A stretch of 64,000 nucleotides of DNA from Variovorax paradoxus. GTDB lineage: Bacteria > Pseudomonadota > Gammaproteobacteria > Burkholderiales > Burkholderiaceae_C. Positions 28,167-36,327 of this stretch are shown in pieces; position 1 is the stretch's first letter, and each line of letters begins with the position of its first letter. The stretch is from NCBI RefSeq assembly GCF_902712855.1, contig NZ_LR743507.1, positions 4,326,001 to 4,390,000 of the forward strand. Direction: 5' to 3'. The position numbers and the translations under genes are program-made. The notes under the pieces are model-generated. The model was not told the origin of the DNA. It saw only the letters and a list, made by a program, of their open reading frames with translations, and searched no databases.

Positions 28167-28452
28167 CCCCCAGGATGCGCGCACTTCGTGTCGCTTCTCC
28201 TTCCCCCTTTCAGGGGGCAACACACGCAGCCCGGCAAAGCCGGTTCCGCGGTGGGAACAAGCTCACCCCCAGGCTGCGCGCACTTCGTGTCGCTTCTCCT
28301 TCCCCCTTTCAGGGGGCAACACACGCAGCCCGGCCAAGCCGGTTCCGCGGTGGGAACAAGCTCACCCCCAGGCTGCGCGCACTTCGTGTCGCTTCTCCTT
28401 CCCCCTTTCAGGGGGCAACACACGCAGCCCGGCCAAGCCGGTTCCGCGGTGT
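28166..28452. repeat. 99-bp tandem repeat, about 2.9 copies, with two hairpins per unit
   Basis: The unit recurs with starts near 28172, 28271 and 28370, an exact 99-bp period with only a few base changes (for example GGATGCG versus GGCTGCG, and CGGCAAAG versus CGGCCAAG). Each copy holds CCCCC-TTTCA-GGGGG and CCGG(C)-spacer-GCCGG, both able to fold. The third copy ends at GTTCCGCGGTG before the sulfatase. It resembles dispersed intergenic elements recalled from Variovorax/Acidovorax genomes. It may act as an attenuator or mRNA-stabilising element. Confidence 0.9.
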
Positions 28453-28495
28453 TTCACGATAGAACTTCTTTCAGGTTTCAAGAGCGCAAGTTGCC

Positions 28496-29812
28496 ATGAC
28501 CAGACCCAACATCATCTTCATCGTGGCCGACGACCTCGGCTATGCCGACCTGGGCTGCTACGGCGGCCGCGATGCCGCGTTCGGCCCGGTGTCGCCGGTG
28601 CTCGACGGCCTGGCCGCCAACGGGCTGAAGCTCACGCAGGGCTACTCGAACTCGCCCGTGTGCTCGCCCACGCGCTTCGGCATGATCACCGCGCGCTACC
28701 AATACCGCCTGCGCGGCGCGGCCGAGGAGCCCATCAACAGCAAGAGCCGCGGCAGCACCACGCTCGGCCTGCCCACCGACCACCCCACCCTGCCCTCGTT
28801 GCTGAAGGCCGGCGGCTACCAGACCGCGCTCATCGGCAAGTGGCACCTGGGCTACCCGCCCACCTTCGGCCCGCTGCGCTCGGGCTACGACGAGTTCTTC
28901 GGCCCCATGTCGGGCGGTGTCGACTACTTCACCCATTGCGACTCCACCGGCCGCCACGACCTGTGGTTCGGCGAGGAAGACAAGCAGGAGGAGGGCTACC
29001 TCACCGACATCCTGTCGAAGCGCGCCGTCGACTACGTCGATCGCATGTCGAAGCAGGAGGCACCCTTCTTCCTGAGCCTGCACTACACCGCCCCGCACTG
29101 GCCGTGGGAAACCCGCGACGACGCCGCCAAGGCCCCGCTCGTGAAGGACAACCTGTTCGACCTCGCCGGCGGCAACATCAACGTGTACCGCCGCATGATC
29201 CATCACATGGACGAAGGCATCGGCTGGATCATGGAAGCGCTCGAGAAGCACGGCATGGCCGACAACACCCTGGTGGTGTTCACCAGCGACAACGGCGGCG
29301 AACGCTTCTCCGACAACTGGCCGCTGGTCGGCGGCAAGATGGACCTGACCGAAGGCGGCATCCGCGTGCCATGGATCGCCCACTGGCCCGCCGTGATCGG
29401 CAAGGGCGGCGAGAGCACCCAGCTGTGCATGACCATGGACTGGTCCGCCACCATGCTCGACGCCGCCGGCGTGGCCGCGCACCCCGACTACCCGCTGGAC
29501 GGCGTCTCGCTCATGCCCGTGCTCAAGGACGCGTCGAAGAGCTTCCGCCGCCCCCTGCACTGGCGCATGAACCACCGCGGCCAGGAAGCCATGCGCGACG
29601 GCGACTGGAAGTACCTGAAGGTGGACGGCAACGAGTACCTGTTCAACATCCCCGGCGATGAACGCGAGCGGGCGAACCTGGCGAAGAAGGAGCCGGAGCG
29701 GCTGGCCGCGATGCGGGCGGATTGGCAGGCCTGGAATACGACGATGCCGGCGATTCCGGAGGATGCGACTGTGAGCCTGGGCTATTCGGTGAAGGACATG
29801 CCGCAGAGGTGA
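28496..29812 (+). CDS. Type I sulfatase (arylsulfatase-like)
   Basis: A 438-residue sulfate-ester hydrolase of the alkaline-phosphatase superfamily. Metal-binding Asp12-Asp13 (VADDLGYAD), the sulfatase signature C56-S-P-T-R60 (Cys56 to be converted to formylglycine), GKWHLG and TSDNGGE are all present. No signal peptide is seen, so the enzyme is probably cytoplasmic. It follows the two Bug genes after the tandem repeat and likely cleaves a substrate they help to import. The substrate is not evident. Confidence 0.92.
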   Translation: MTRPNIIFIVADDLGYADLGCYGGRDAAFGPVSPVLDGLAANGLKLTQGYSNSPVCSPTRFGMITARYQYRLRGAAEEPINSKSRGSTTLGLPTDHPTLPSLLKAGGYQTALIGKWHLGYPPTFGPLRSGYDEFFGPMSGGVDYFTHCDSTGRHDLWFGEEDKQEEGYLTDILSKRAVDYVDRMSKQEAPFFLSLHYTAPHWPWETRDDAAKAPLVKDNLFDLAGGNINVYRRMIHHMDEGIGWIMEALEKHGMADNTLVVFTSDNGGERFSDNWPLVGGKMDLTEGGIRVPWIAHWPAVIGKGGESTQLCMTMDWSATMLDAAGVAAHPDYPLDGVSLMPVLKDASKSFRRPLHWRMNHRGQEAMRDGDWKYLKVDGNEYLFNIPGDERERANLAKKEPERLAAMRADWQAWNTTMPAIPEDATVSLGYSVKDMPQR

Positions 29813-29939
29813 GGGGCGAAGCGTACAAGCATCCGCAGAACCGCGCGGGGGGAAATCTCCTTCAAATTTCCTCACTTGCGTCTTGATCGAATTTAATTCT
29901 TCATCAACGCATACGCACATCAAAAGGCCAACCTTCGGA

Positions 29940-30657
29940 TTACTGAAGTAGTTCCTGTAGTTCTGGCGGAGATAAGAAATGAGTGTTTTGCGGCTTCTTC
30001 ACTGACCATACACGAGCAAAGGCTGACCGCCCTGACGCAAAGTGAAGCTCTAGGGTGCTTAGAAGTTTGGAGTGAAATATATTAGGCACTGGCACCTTGC
30101 CATGAAGTGATCTAACTGCACCTTTCACTGCTGGCGATTCATGGAGGGATTTAATATTCCAAATTTTGGAATCAGGCGGAGTCACCAGTGCCATTGCCGA
30201 TGCATCAGCAGCCGTAGTCGAGGTCGTAGATGACCAAGAAACCTCAGTTGATAAGAGAGCCACGAACGCAAAGTCCTCTACGTCCGGATATAGCGCAGCG
30301 ACCCGTATAAAATCTCTGACCAAATCCCTTCTACGATTAGAAGCATTACTTTTGTCATCATGTCTCCACCACTTGAGTTCGACTCCTCCGACCAAGTGTT
30401 GGGCATTTTTTTTTACCCGCTCGATAGATCATGAGATCTACTGCGGATTCCATCCAACCAGTTGGAAGAACCTCCCTTTTGAGGACCCAAGCTTGCTTTG
30501 CTTGCGCCCCGGTCGCAGCAGCAGCCACGACTAAACTGTCGCGCAGAGTGATTTCGCCCATACCCTCCAGCGATGAGGTGGCTAATCCATGTGCAGCATG
30601 CGATATAAGAATACTGCAAATGCGATCTGACAAATCTTGTATTTGCGCTGGAGTCAT
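29940..30657 (-). pseudogene. Nuclease-like gene interrupted at an A9 run
   Basis: The first part (30657, MTPAQIQDLSDRICS) runs to an A9 run on the coding strand (T9 at 30406-30414) and then stops after 99 codons. If one A is skipped, translation continues to 29940 for about 238 residues. The joined protein has VDLMIY (Asp74) and then GGVELKWW (Glu93, Lys95), a plausible PD-(D/E)XK active site lying on either side of the slip point. It follows the endonuclease gene at 30720 by 62 bp in the same direction, and the region is AT-rich. It may be a broken gene, a base-calling error in the homopolymer, or a slippage-controlled gene. Confidence 0.6.
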
Positions 30658-30719
30658 ACTCTGAATTGACGTTAAGTACGAAGACGCGGTTTTTGGAAAT
30701 ATTGTAGGCCTTGGCCTAA

Positions 30720-31649
30720 CTAGCTGGAGCCTGGGGCGACCATTTGATAATAGCTAAGATAGATATTACCCGTTTGCGCCGCATGACGCTTTTTCCGAAG
30801 CACAAGACTTATAAAATCAATTCTCTCTTCAAAAATAGCCATAAGATCGCCCCCATCCACGAGAAGTATTGAAGCACCACCAGCTTGATGTGCGTTGACG
30901 CCGTCAGCAGAAAATCCGTTAATTGAAAGGAAGATGCCAAGCGTGTTTTCCAACTTCGTTCTGACCTTGTCGGAAAATACTGCTAGATCGGCCTTGTTAA
31001 CCAGCTCCTTTTGCCATTTGGCTTCAAAAAGGTATTCAGTGCCCTCGAGAGAAAAGGCACCATCAATCTGTTCTCCGAAATTCTTGAATGACGCTTTTGG
31101 ATCAAGATCGAACAATTCAAAAAGTTCATACATTACACGCTCCAACTCAAACCCTCTGCTTTGCGCATTGTCCGAACCCACCAAAGCCATGTACCGCGTC
31201 TTAATGATTTCCAGTTTTTGTCGTACTGCAGAATTTTCACGAAGTTTTTTAGCGGCAAGTTGCTGCCTCAACTTAATTTCGTCTTGGTCCTTTTTTATTT
31301 CTTGATGCGAATGAACGAGCTGTTTTAGTTGATTCACAGCGTTGCGGGCTTTTTCTACTTTCTGAGGCCCGTCATCCAGCGGCTTAAGATGCGAGAAATC
31401 GGCAATTTTGCAAAGTTCATAGCAAATTTTTGTTAAATCACCTAGATGCAATTCAGGATTTTCGACAAGGTAGTCGACAACGTCCGACGCAATTTGCCTC
31501 TTGTAGTTTTGCCAATTGAAGTTATTTAGGAGGCCCGGCTTTGACAGGCATAGCTGCAAAAAACCTCGAAGCTCTGATTTGTACCAATAAACTGAGCAAA
31601 GCGCCTCTTTAAGCGCCATGATGCCGGCCGGCGACAGTTGCTTCGACAT
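30720..31649 (-). CDS. Restriction endonuclease-like (PD-(D/E)XK) protein with helical N-terminus
   Basis: A 309-residue protein. A helical N-terminal domain (about 1-90) is followed by a charged coiled coil (about 95-150) and a nuclease-fold domain (about 155-309). The active-site pattern is Asp196 (QIDGAF), Glu209 and Lys211 (FEAKWQ), preceded by RGFELERVMYELF, as in Mrr-like endonucleases. The second of two nearby ATGs (31649) is chosen because GAGG is well spaced from it. Low GC against the neighbours suggests recent acquisition. With the next gene it looks like a small defence cassette; no methylase or helicase is adjacent. The N-terminal domain recalls effector-associated adaptor domains, which is a guess. 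Confidence 0.75.
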   Translation of the reverse strand: MSKQLSPAGIMALKEALCSVYWYKSELRGFLQLCLSKPGLLNNFNWQNYKRQIASDVVDYLVENPELHLGDLTKICYELCKIADFSHLKPLDDGPQKVEKARNAVNQLKQLVHSHQEIKKDQDEIKLRQQLAAKKLRENSAVRQKLEIIKTRYMALVGSDNAQSRGFELERVMYELFELFDLDPKASFKNFGEQIDGAFSLEGTEYLFEAKWQKELVNKADLAVFSDKVRTKLENTLGIFLSINGFSADGVNAHQAGGASILLVDGGDLMAIFEERIDFISLVLRKKRHAAQTGNIYLSYYQMVAPGSS

Positions 31650-32043
31650 ACGCATACCTCAATACAATGGAATACCGCCGAATTCGGCGACAGCCGAACA
31701 AGCTTAGTTGGCTGTTGAGGAAAGATAAGGACAGCAAAGTCCTCTGCCTCACAAATGCCCCCTCGGATTGGCTGCTGCATTTAATCGCACTCAGCAATTA
31801 AAAAAAAAGATCCGCCATCGCCGCCTATTTTCTAAGCGACTGAATTTCTCGAATTTTCCCCAAACGAAACTCGGCGTATGTTTTTCCTGCTATCAGGCGA
31901 CGCATTCAGTCCTTAGCAATTCGCCGCTTTCTGAGACGCTTATTTCTTTCTGATGCAGTTTGTACTGGTCGCCACGTTAGCGTAGGACAAAGCTTGGGAC
32001 ATCCCCACTTTGTGGGATGCCCCGGCCATCCGCCGATCCTGGC
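31650..32043. other. AT-rich gene-free stretch upstream of the nuclease gene
   Basis: These 394 bp contain the nuclease gene's promoter region, an A9 run at about 31800-31808 and a hairpin at the right end. No supported gene was seen. Base composition is clearly lower in GC than the chromosome on either side, so the right border of the inserted segment probably lies at about 31.98 kb. Confidence 0.55.
31996..32023. terminator. Strong hairpin at the AT/GC boundary
   Basis: GGGACATCCCCAC and GTGGGATGCCCC flank a TTT loop, forming an almost perfect 12-13 bp stem. It lies 20 bp beyond the stop of the leftward small gene at 32044 and could end its transcript, although no T-run follows. It also marks the change from AT-rich to GC-rich sequence, so it may be part of an insertion border. 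Confidence 0.5.
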
Positions 32044-32334
32044 TCAGCCCGCCCTACCCCTCCCACTCACCTCCAACAACATCTCCGCCTCCCTCGCCAA
32101 ATCAGCAGCGATCCAGAGCATGTAGTCCCGGTGCTTTTCCCCCGCTTCCTCGAACCATCCATTGCCGTCGCCATAGCAGCACCAAAGCAATGAGTTCAAC
32201 TGCGCCAGTTTGATTTCGAGAAGGTCCCTGGCTTCGTCCGGCGCGAGGGTGGCCGGGGTGGGGACGGCGGGGCCGCTGGTGGTGCGGCGGGGAGATTGGG
32301 GCGTGGAACGCCCGGCCATAATTCGCTTAGCCAT
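32044..32334 (-). CDS. Small conserved-looking protein of unknown function
   Basis: A 96-residue soluble protein, not recognised. The start at 32334 (MAKRIMAGRSTPQSPRR) is preferred to an ATG 12 codons upstream. A basic, flexible N-terminus precedes a compact helical part (about 35-90) with LNSLLWCCYGDGNGWFEEAG and YMLWIAADLAREAEMLLE. High GC codon use matches the host chromosome. Aromatic and acidic residues in the second half make it look like a real protein. No partner gene is obvious. Confidence 0.5.
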   Translation of the reverse strand: MAKRIMAGRSTPQSPRRTTSGPAVPTPATLAPDEARDLLEIKLAQLNSLLWCCYGDGNGWFEEAGEKHRDYMLWIAADLAREAEMLLEVSGRGRAG

Positions 32335-32804
32335 GTGGTGTGCTCTCTTTCCAAAGTGTGTGCACGTCATGTGGTCAGACGGTCAGGGTGTTTCAGCACC
32401 TTGGCCGTCGCCTTTGATACCTCACCTTCGCATCGATGCATGAGCGCATCGACAACCCGCCGTGAGGCGGGCGGCCTGTCTGTTCACTACTTGCTGGTCG
32501 TTTCGGGGAGCGCTCCTTTCACGGTGTTCGTCGCCCACAAGGCAGGGCGTCTTGCGGCAGGGGCATTCACTTTAGAGAAGCGAAGCCGCGCAAGAGAAAA
32601 GATTTCGTCGAGGATTTCTCGAATCAGCGAGATATCTGCAGGGGCGCTGTGGCGAGACACAAAGCTCTGACAGTTGGGCGCACATTGCGTGCGCCGTCGA
32701 CTGTCCGAGCTGCTGGCTATCAACACCGGCTACCATCGCCCGCGAGTAACAAAACAATCGTCATCGTTGCCAGTGGCCGCAACGATCTTCAGGGAGGTTG
32801 GAGC
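32335..32804. other. Gene-free stretch with one small hairpin
   Basis: No firm gene in 470 bp. A perfect CCCGCC-GTGA-GGCGGG hairpin lies at 32456-32471. A leftward 79-codon frame (32487-32726) has fairly protein-like content but no start signal or recognisable family. The right part carries the AGGGAGG ribosome site of the next gene. Confidence 0.4.
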
Positions 32805-33275
32805 ATGTCCGAGGCATCATCGACCAGTCGCCCCCGCTGGAAGTGGTTGCGCTGGGTGGTCATCTTTTGTGCCATTTCGTCTGCTTCAAAGATCGGCTCG
32901 AAGCTGATCAATGCGGCGTTCGAGCCTGAGGTCAGACGTCCCACCGCATCGGAGTCACGTTCAGACGCGACGATTGGAATCGCCTTTGGACAAGTTGCGG
33001 CGAAGACACTCGAAAGCTACTTCGAAGAGCACAAGGAGTTCCCGTCTAGCTTGACGGCCGCGCATTTCGATGCACCCTTGCCAGACCCCGTCGAGAGCAT
33101 TCGAGTGAACCCCGAAAGCGGTGCCCTGAAGATCGTCTTGATGGGATGGGCTCCGTCACCCACAAGGACCTTTTTTCTCAATCCCACCATTCAATCAACC
33201 GGCATGACCTGGGAGTGCAAGGCGGGCGAAGTGCCAGTGGAGAACCGGCCGCCCGAATGCCCGGATGCATGGTGA
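32805..33275 (+). CDS. Membrane-anchored protein with pilin-like C-terminal region
   Basis: A 156-residue protein with an AGGGAGG ribosome site upstream of the ATG at 32805. The N-terminus is basic (RPRWKWLRW), followed by one short hydrophobic helix at about 17-33. A periplasmic region follows. The end reads FFLNPTIQSTGMTWECKAGE and closes with PPEC, the two-cysteine loop seen at the C-terminus of type IV pilins (W-x-C ... P-x-x-C). A prepilin leader with GFTLIE is absent, so it is not a normal pilin. Function unknown. Confidence 0.6.
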   Translation: MSEASSTSRPRWKWLRWVVIFCAISSASKIGSKLINAAFEPEVRRPTASESRSDATIGIAFGQVAAKTLESYFEEHKEFPSSLTAAHFDAPLPDPVESIRVNPESGALKIVLMGWAPSPTRTFFLNPTIQSTGMTWECKAGEVPVENRPPECPDAW

Positions 33276-33445
33276 CGACACTCGGGCTCAGATTCCGAAA
33301 TCGATCTTCAACGACGGAAATACAACGGAGCTGAAGTTGCGAATCGGCCCGGGAAGGTGGTCGAAGGCTTGATGAGCACGCTGACGAGACTCCCTCTGTC
33401 GTTGTTGTGCTTCTCCAGGCCGGCGCGGCTTAGTCCGCGCGAAGG

Positions 33446-34372
33446 TTAAGCCGGATCAAACCCCGGCGCCGAACTGATCTCCGTCGGCTTGTAGATCTTG
33501 TGCTGCGCAACGCCGCTGCCCGCATCGGTCACCACCAGCAGGCGCCACAGCGGCTCGCGCTTGGAGCAGTCGTTTTCTTCCTTGCTGAGCTTGAAGCTGG
33601 GCACGCCGGGCGCGGTGCCCTTGACGACGACGCGCAGCAGGGTCTGGCCCTTGGCGTTGGACACTTCGAGGTCGAAGCCCTTGCCGGTCATGTTCTCGGC
33701 CTTGTAGCCGTAGCCGGTGAAGTGCTTGACGACGTATTCGAGCGCGGCGGCCTGCACGGCCTCGGGCGAGGGCTTGTCGTCGCCTGCAGGCGCGGCATTG
33801 GCCGAAGCCGAGGCCGAGAGCGGCTGCGGCACGTTGCCGCGCTGCCGGGCGGCGAGCACTTCGGCGTCGGTGGGTGTCCAGCCGCGCGGGCCGCGCACGA
33901 GCACGGCGAGCTTCTGCTCGGGCTCCCACCTGGCAACGTGCCACTCTTCGTCGTCGCGCACGCGGGTGGACACCTTGGCGTCCTTGTTGCTCTCGGTCTC
34001 GAGGATGGCGATGCGGTTGGTCTGCACCACAGCGCGGAAGCCGGTGCCGGCATCGAAGGTGCGCTTGAGCAGCGACAGGCGGTCCTTGGCGCGCTGCACT
34101 TGCTGGGCGCTGCGCTCGCCGCCGCCGGCGCGGTGGTGGATGTCGAGCGACTCCAGGTAGAACCAGCGGCCGCCCGAGCCCACGTTGACCCACTCGGCCC
34201 AGATGGTGGCGATGACGTTGTCGCCGGTGGCGAGCCAGGCGTGGTCGAAGGGCTTGTCGCGCGCGTCGAACACACCCATCTTGGCAACGATTTCGACGGG
34301 CGTGAGCCGTGGTCCTGACAGTCGCTTCTCATTGATGACAGCGAGTACCTGGGAGTCGACTTCGTTTTCCAT
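33446..34372 (-). CDS. DUF3883-like domain protein
   Basis: A 308-residue soluble protein. The N-terminal part (about 1-165) is unrecognised and includes WFYLESLDIHHRAGGGE and VARWEPEQKLAVLVRGPRGW. A low-complexity Ala/Ser linker (about 180-205) precedes a C-terminal domain (about 210-308) beginning AALEYVVKHFTGYGYKAENM and containing FDLEVSN and VVKGT. That pattern resembles DUF3883, a nuclease-fold domain often found in defence or nucleic-acid proteins. The canonical E-x-K is here VVVKG, so catalytic residues may be missing. It stands alone. Confidence 0.6.
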   Translation of the reverse strand: MENEVDSQVLAVINEKRLSGPRLTPVEIVAKMGVFDARDKPFDHAWLATGDNVIATIWAEWVNVGSGGRWFYLESLDIHHRAGGGERSAQQVQRAKDRLSLLKRTFDAGTGFRAVVQTNRIAILETESNKDAKVSTRVRDDEEWHVARWEPEQKLAVLVRGPRGWTPTDAEVLAARQRGNVPQPLSASASANAAPAGDDKPSPEAVQAAALEYVVKHFTGYGYKAENMTGKGFDLEVSNAKGQTLLRVVVKGTAPGVPSFKLSKEENDCSKREPLWRLLVVTDAGSGVAQHKIYKPTEISSAPGFDPA

Positions 34373-34442
34373 TCAGCGGGCTTTGGGGAGTTGCAGGGGG
34401 TGGGCAGTATGCCGCATCCCACCCGCGCCGGCTCGCCCCGGC

Positions 34443-34460
34443 CTACCTGAAAACAGGTAG
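34443..34460. promoter_or_regulatory. Perfect palindrome CTACCTG-AAAA-CAGGTAG
   Basis: A 7-bp perfect inverted repeat with an AAAA spacer lies between the DUF3883-like gene (leftward, start 34372) and the HDOD gene (rightward, start 34629). It could be an operator for either gene or an RNA hairpin in the HDOD leader. No T-run follows, so a terminator is unlikely. Confidence 0.45.
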
Positions 34461-34628
34461 ACGCACTTGCGCCGGAACGCAATACCGGGATCGGGCTATT
34501 CGGCAGCATCTGTTGCGGGAAGTCTGCACGGCCGCAGGGCGAAGATGCCCGATTCGAGCAGCGGGCCACATGTAACAGGCTTGTTGCAGCAAAATGCCGG
34601 GCTGCAGAAAATCACACCCGAAATCGCC

Positions 34629-35456
34629 ATGACCCTGGACGAACTGTTCGCCGACAGCCACTTGCTTCCCACGGTGCCCAAGGTGGTGTTCGACCTGATC
34701 GAGTTGCTGCGCGACGAAGACGCCTCGATCAACCTGGTGGCCCGCAAGCTGGAGCTCGACCAGGTGCTGACGGCGCGGGTGCTGCGGATGGCCAATTCGC
34801 CCTACTTCGGCGTGCGCCGCAAGATCCTGTCGATCCAGGACGCGATCAAGATGTTGGGCTTCTCGTCGATCCGCTCGCTGGTGGTGAGCTCGGGGCTGAC
34901 GGGCACGTTCCAGAAGGTGCACGGCGTGCACCTGCCGAGCTTCTGGGCGCACAGCCTGCGCGTGGCCTCGGTGGCGCGCTACCTCGCGGGCAAGACCCGC
35001 CGGGTCGACCAGAGCCTGGCCTTCACGGTGGGCAGCATGCATGCCATCGGCCACCTGATCATGTCCGGCGCCATGAAGAAAGAAATGGCGCAACTCAACG
35101 AGGCGCATCCGTTCGACCTGATGGGCCGGCTCGACGTGGAGCGCGAGAAGTTCGGCTTTCACTATGGCGACGTGAGCGCGCGGCTGGCCGCCCGCTGGGA
35201 GTTCGCGCCGGAGTTCATCAGCGCGCTGTCTTGCTTCGCCAACCCGATGGAAGCCGAGCAGCTCGACCCGCTGGCCAATGTGCTGCACCTGGCGGTGTGG
35301 CGCGTGGCGCTGGAGCGCGAAGGCCTTCGCATCGGCGACGCGCAACACGTGTGGCCGGCCGAGTCGGCCGAAGCCATCGGCATCACGGAAGACGTGGTGC
35401 AGGAAATGCCGGCCCCCCGCGAGCTGGCGTCCGACCTGGAATCGATGATCGCCTGA
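34629..35456 (+). CDS. HDOD-domain signalling protein
   Basis: A 275-residue cytoplasmic protein. The HDOD domain fills about residues 10-205: LPTVPKVVFDLIELLRDEDA, then VARKLELDQVLTARVLRMAN and a later AFTVGSMHAIGHL. HDOD domains resemble HD phosphohydrolases without metal ligands and act in signalling, often with c-di-GMP or two-component proteins. The start at 34629 matches the family N-terminus; the frame extends upstream without features. No partner domain is fused. Confidence 0.88.
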   Translation: MTLDELFADSHLLPTVPKVVFDLIELLRDEDASINLVARKLELDQVLTARVLRMANSPYFGVRRKILSIQDAIKMLGFSSIRSLVVSSGLTGTFQKVHGVHLPSFWAHSLRVASVARYLAGKTRRVDQSLAFTVGSMHAIGHLIMSGAMKKEMAQLNEAHPFDLMGRLDVEREKFGFHYGDVSARLAARWEFAPEFISALSCFANPMEAEQLDPLANVLHLAVWRVALEREGLRIGDAQHVWPAESAEAIGITEDVVQEMPAPRELASDLESMIA

Positions 35457-35484
35457 CCCAGGCTTTGCCCGGGCCTGCGGCGCC

Positions 35485-36228
35485 TCAGCTCGCTCCGGCC
35501 AGCGCCACGGCATCGGCACCCGCCGGATACCGCAGCCGCGCAGACGTGTCGTTCGCGGCACGCCACACCACCTCCGCCACATCCGACGCCTCCGTCACGG
35601 CCTGCAACTGGCCGAACGACGCGAAGACGCTCTGCGCGAACGGCGCGTAGGCCTCCGGAATCAGGCCCTGCATGCGCGACTGGCCGTTGCTGGTGAAGCG
35701 GGTGGTGGGCGCATAGCCGGGCTGCACCAGCTTCCCGCGCACGCCGAAGGCTTCGAGCTCGTGCGCGAGCGAGGCGGTGAACCCTTCAATGGCGGTCTTG
35801 CTCGCGGTGTACACGGCCACCAGCGGCATCGGCGCGAGCGTGGCGCTGGAAGTGACGTTGACCACCACGCCCGCACCCCGTGCGCGGAACTGCGGAATCA
35901 CGGCCTGCGTCATCGCGATCGTGCCGAAGGTGTTGGTCTCGAACACCTCGCGCGTGGTGGCCATGGGCGTGGCCTCGAAGGCGCCGAGCAGGCCGATGCC
36001 GGCGTTGTTGACGAGCACGTCGATGGGGCCGGCCGCCTGCAGCGCGGCGGCGATGCTGGCGGCATCGGTCACGTCGAGCGGCAGCACGCGCAGGCGTTCG
36101 GAGCGCGGCAGCAGCTCTTCGCGCGGGGTTCGCATGGTGGCGACGACGTTCCAGCCTTGCGAGAGGAAATGGCGCGCGGTTTCGAGGCCGTAGCCGGAAG
36201 AGCAGCCGGTGATGAGCACTGTTTTCAT
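35485..36228 (-). CDS. Short-chain dehydrogenase/reductase
   Basis: A 247-residue classical SDR. The cofactor motif is TGCSSGYG at about 7-14, with NNAG and the catalytic YTASK (Tyr-x-x-x-Lys), plus a preceding Ser pair in NVTSSATLAP. MRTPRE after the second strand points to NADP(H). It is divergent from an AraC-type regulator with 99 bp between start codons, so the regulator probably controls it. The substrate is unknown. Confidence 0.9.
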   Translation of the reverse strand: MKTVLITGCSSGYGLETARHFLSQGWNVVATMRTPREELLPRSERLRVLPLDVTDAASIAAALQAAGPIDVLVNNAGIGLLGAFEATPMATTREVFETNTFGTIAMTQAVIPQFRARGAGVVVNVTSSATLAPMPLVAVYTASKTAIEGFTASLAHELEAFGVRGKLVQPGYAPTTRFTSNGQSRMQGLIPEAYAPFAQSVFASFGQLQAVTEASDVAEVVWRAANDTSARLRYPAGADAVALAGAS

Positions 36229-36327
36229 GAACTTGTCCTTGGTGGTTGGAGGGGTCCGGGAACGATATTCGGCAGCGGCCGGACTTTCTACAATGCAGCG
36301 TCCACCATTCGTTTGCGAGCGTCCGGC

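Noticed and set aside
28157..28423. Small coding frames within the 99-bp repeat
   Set aside because: Frames are open on both strands only because the unit length is a multiple of three; the product merely repeats the DNA repeat.
28166..28452. CRISPR array
   Set aside because: Repeats follow each other directly with a 99-bp period and have no unique spacers; no cas genes are near.
32487..32726. 79-codon leftward frame with protein-like content
   Set aside because: No ribosome site and no recognisable family; the same bases are open in other frames, so support is too weak for a gene call.
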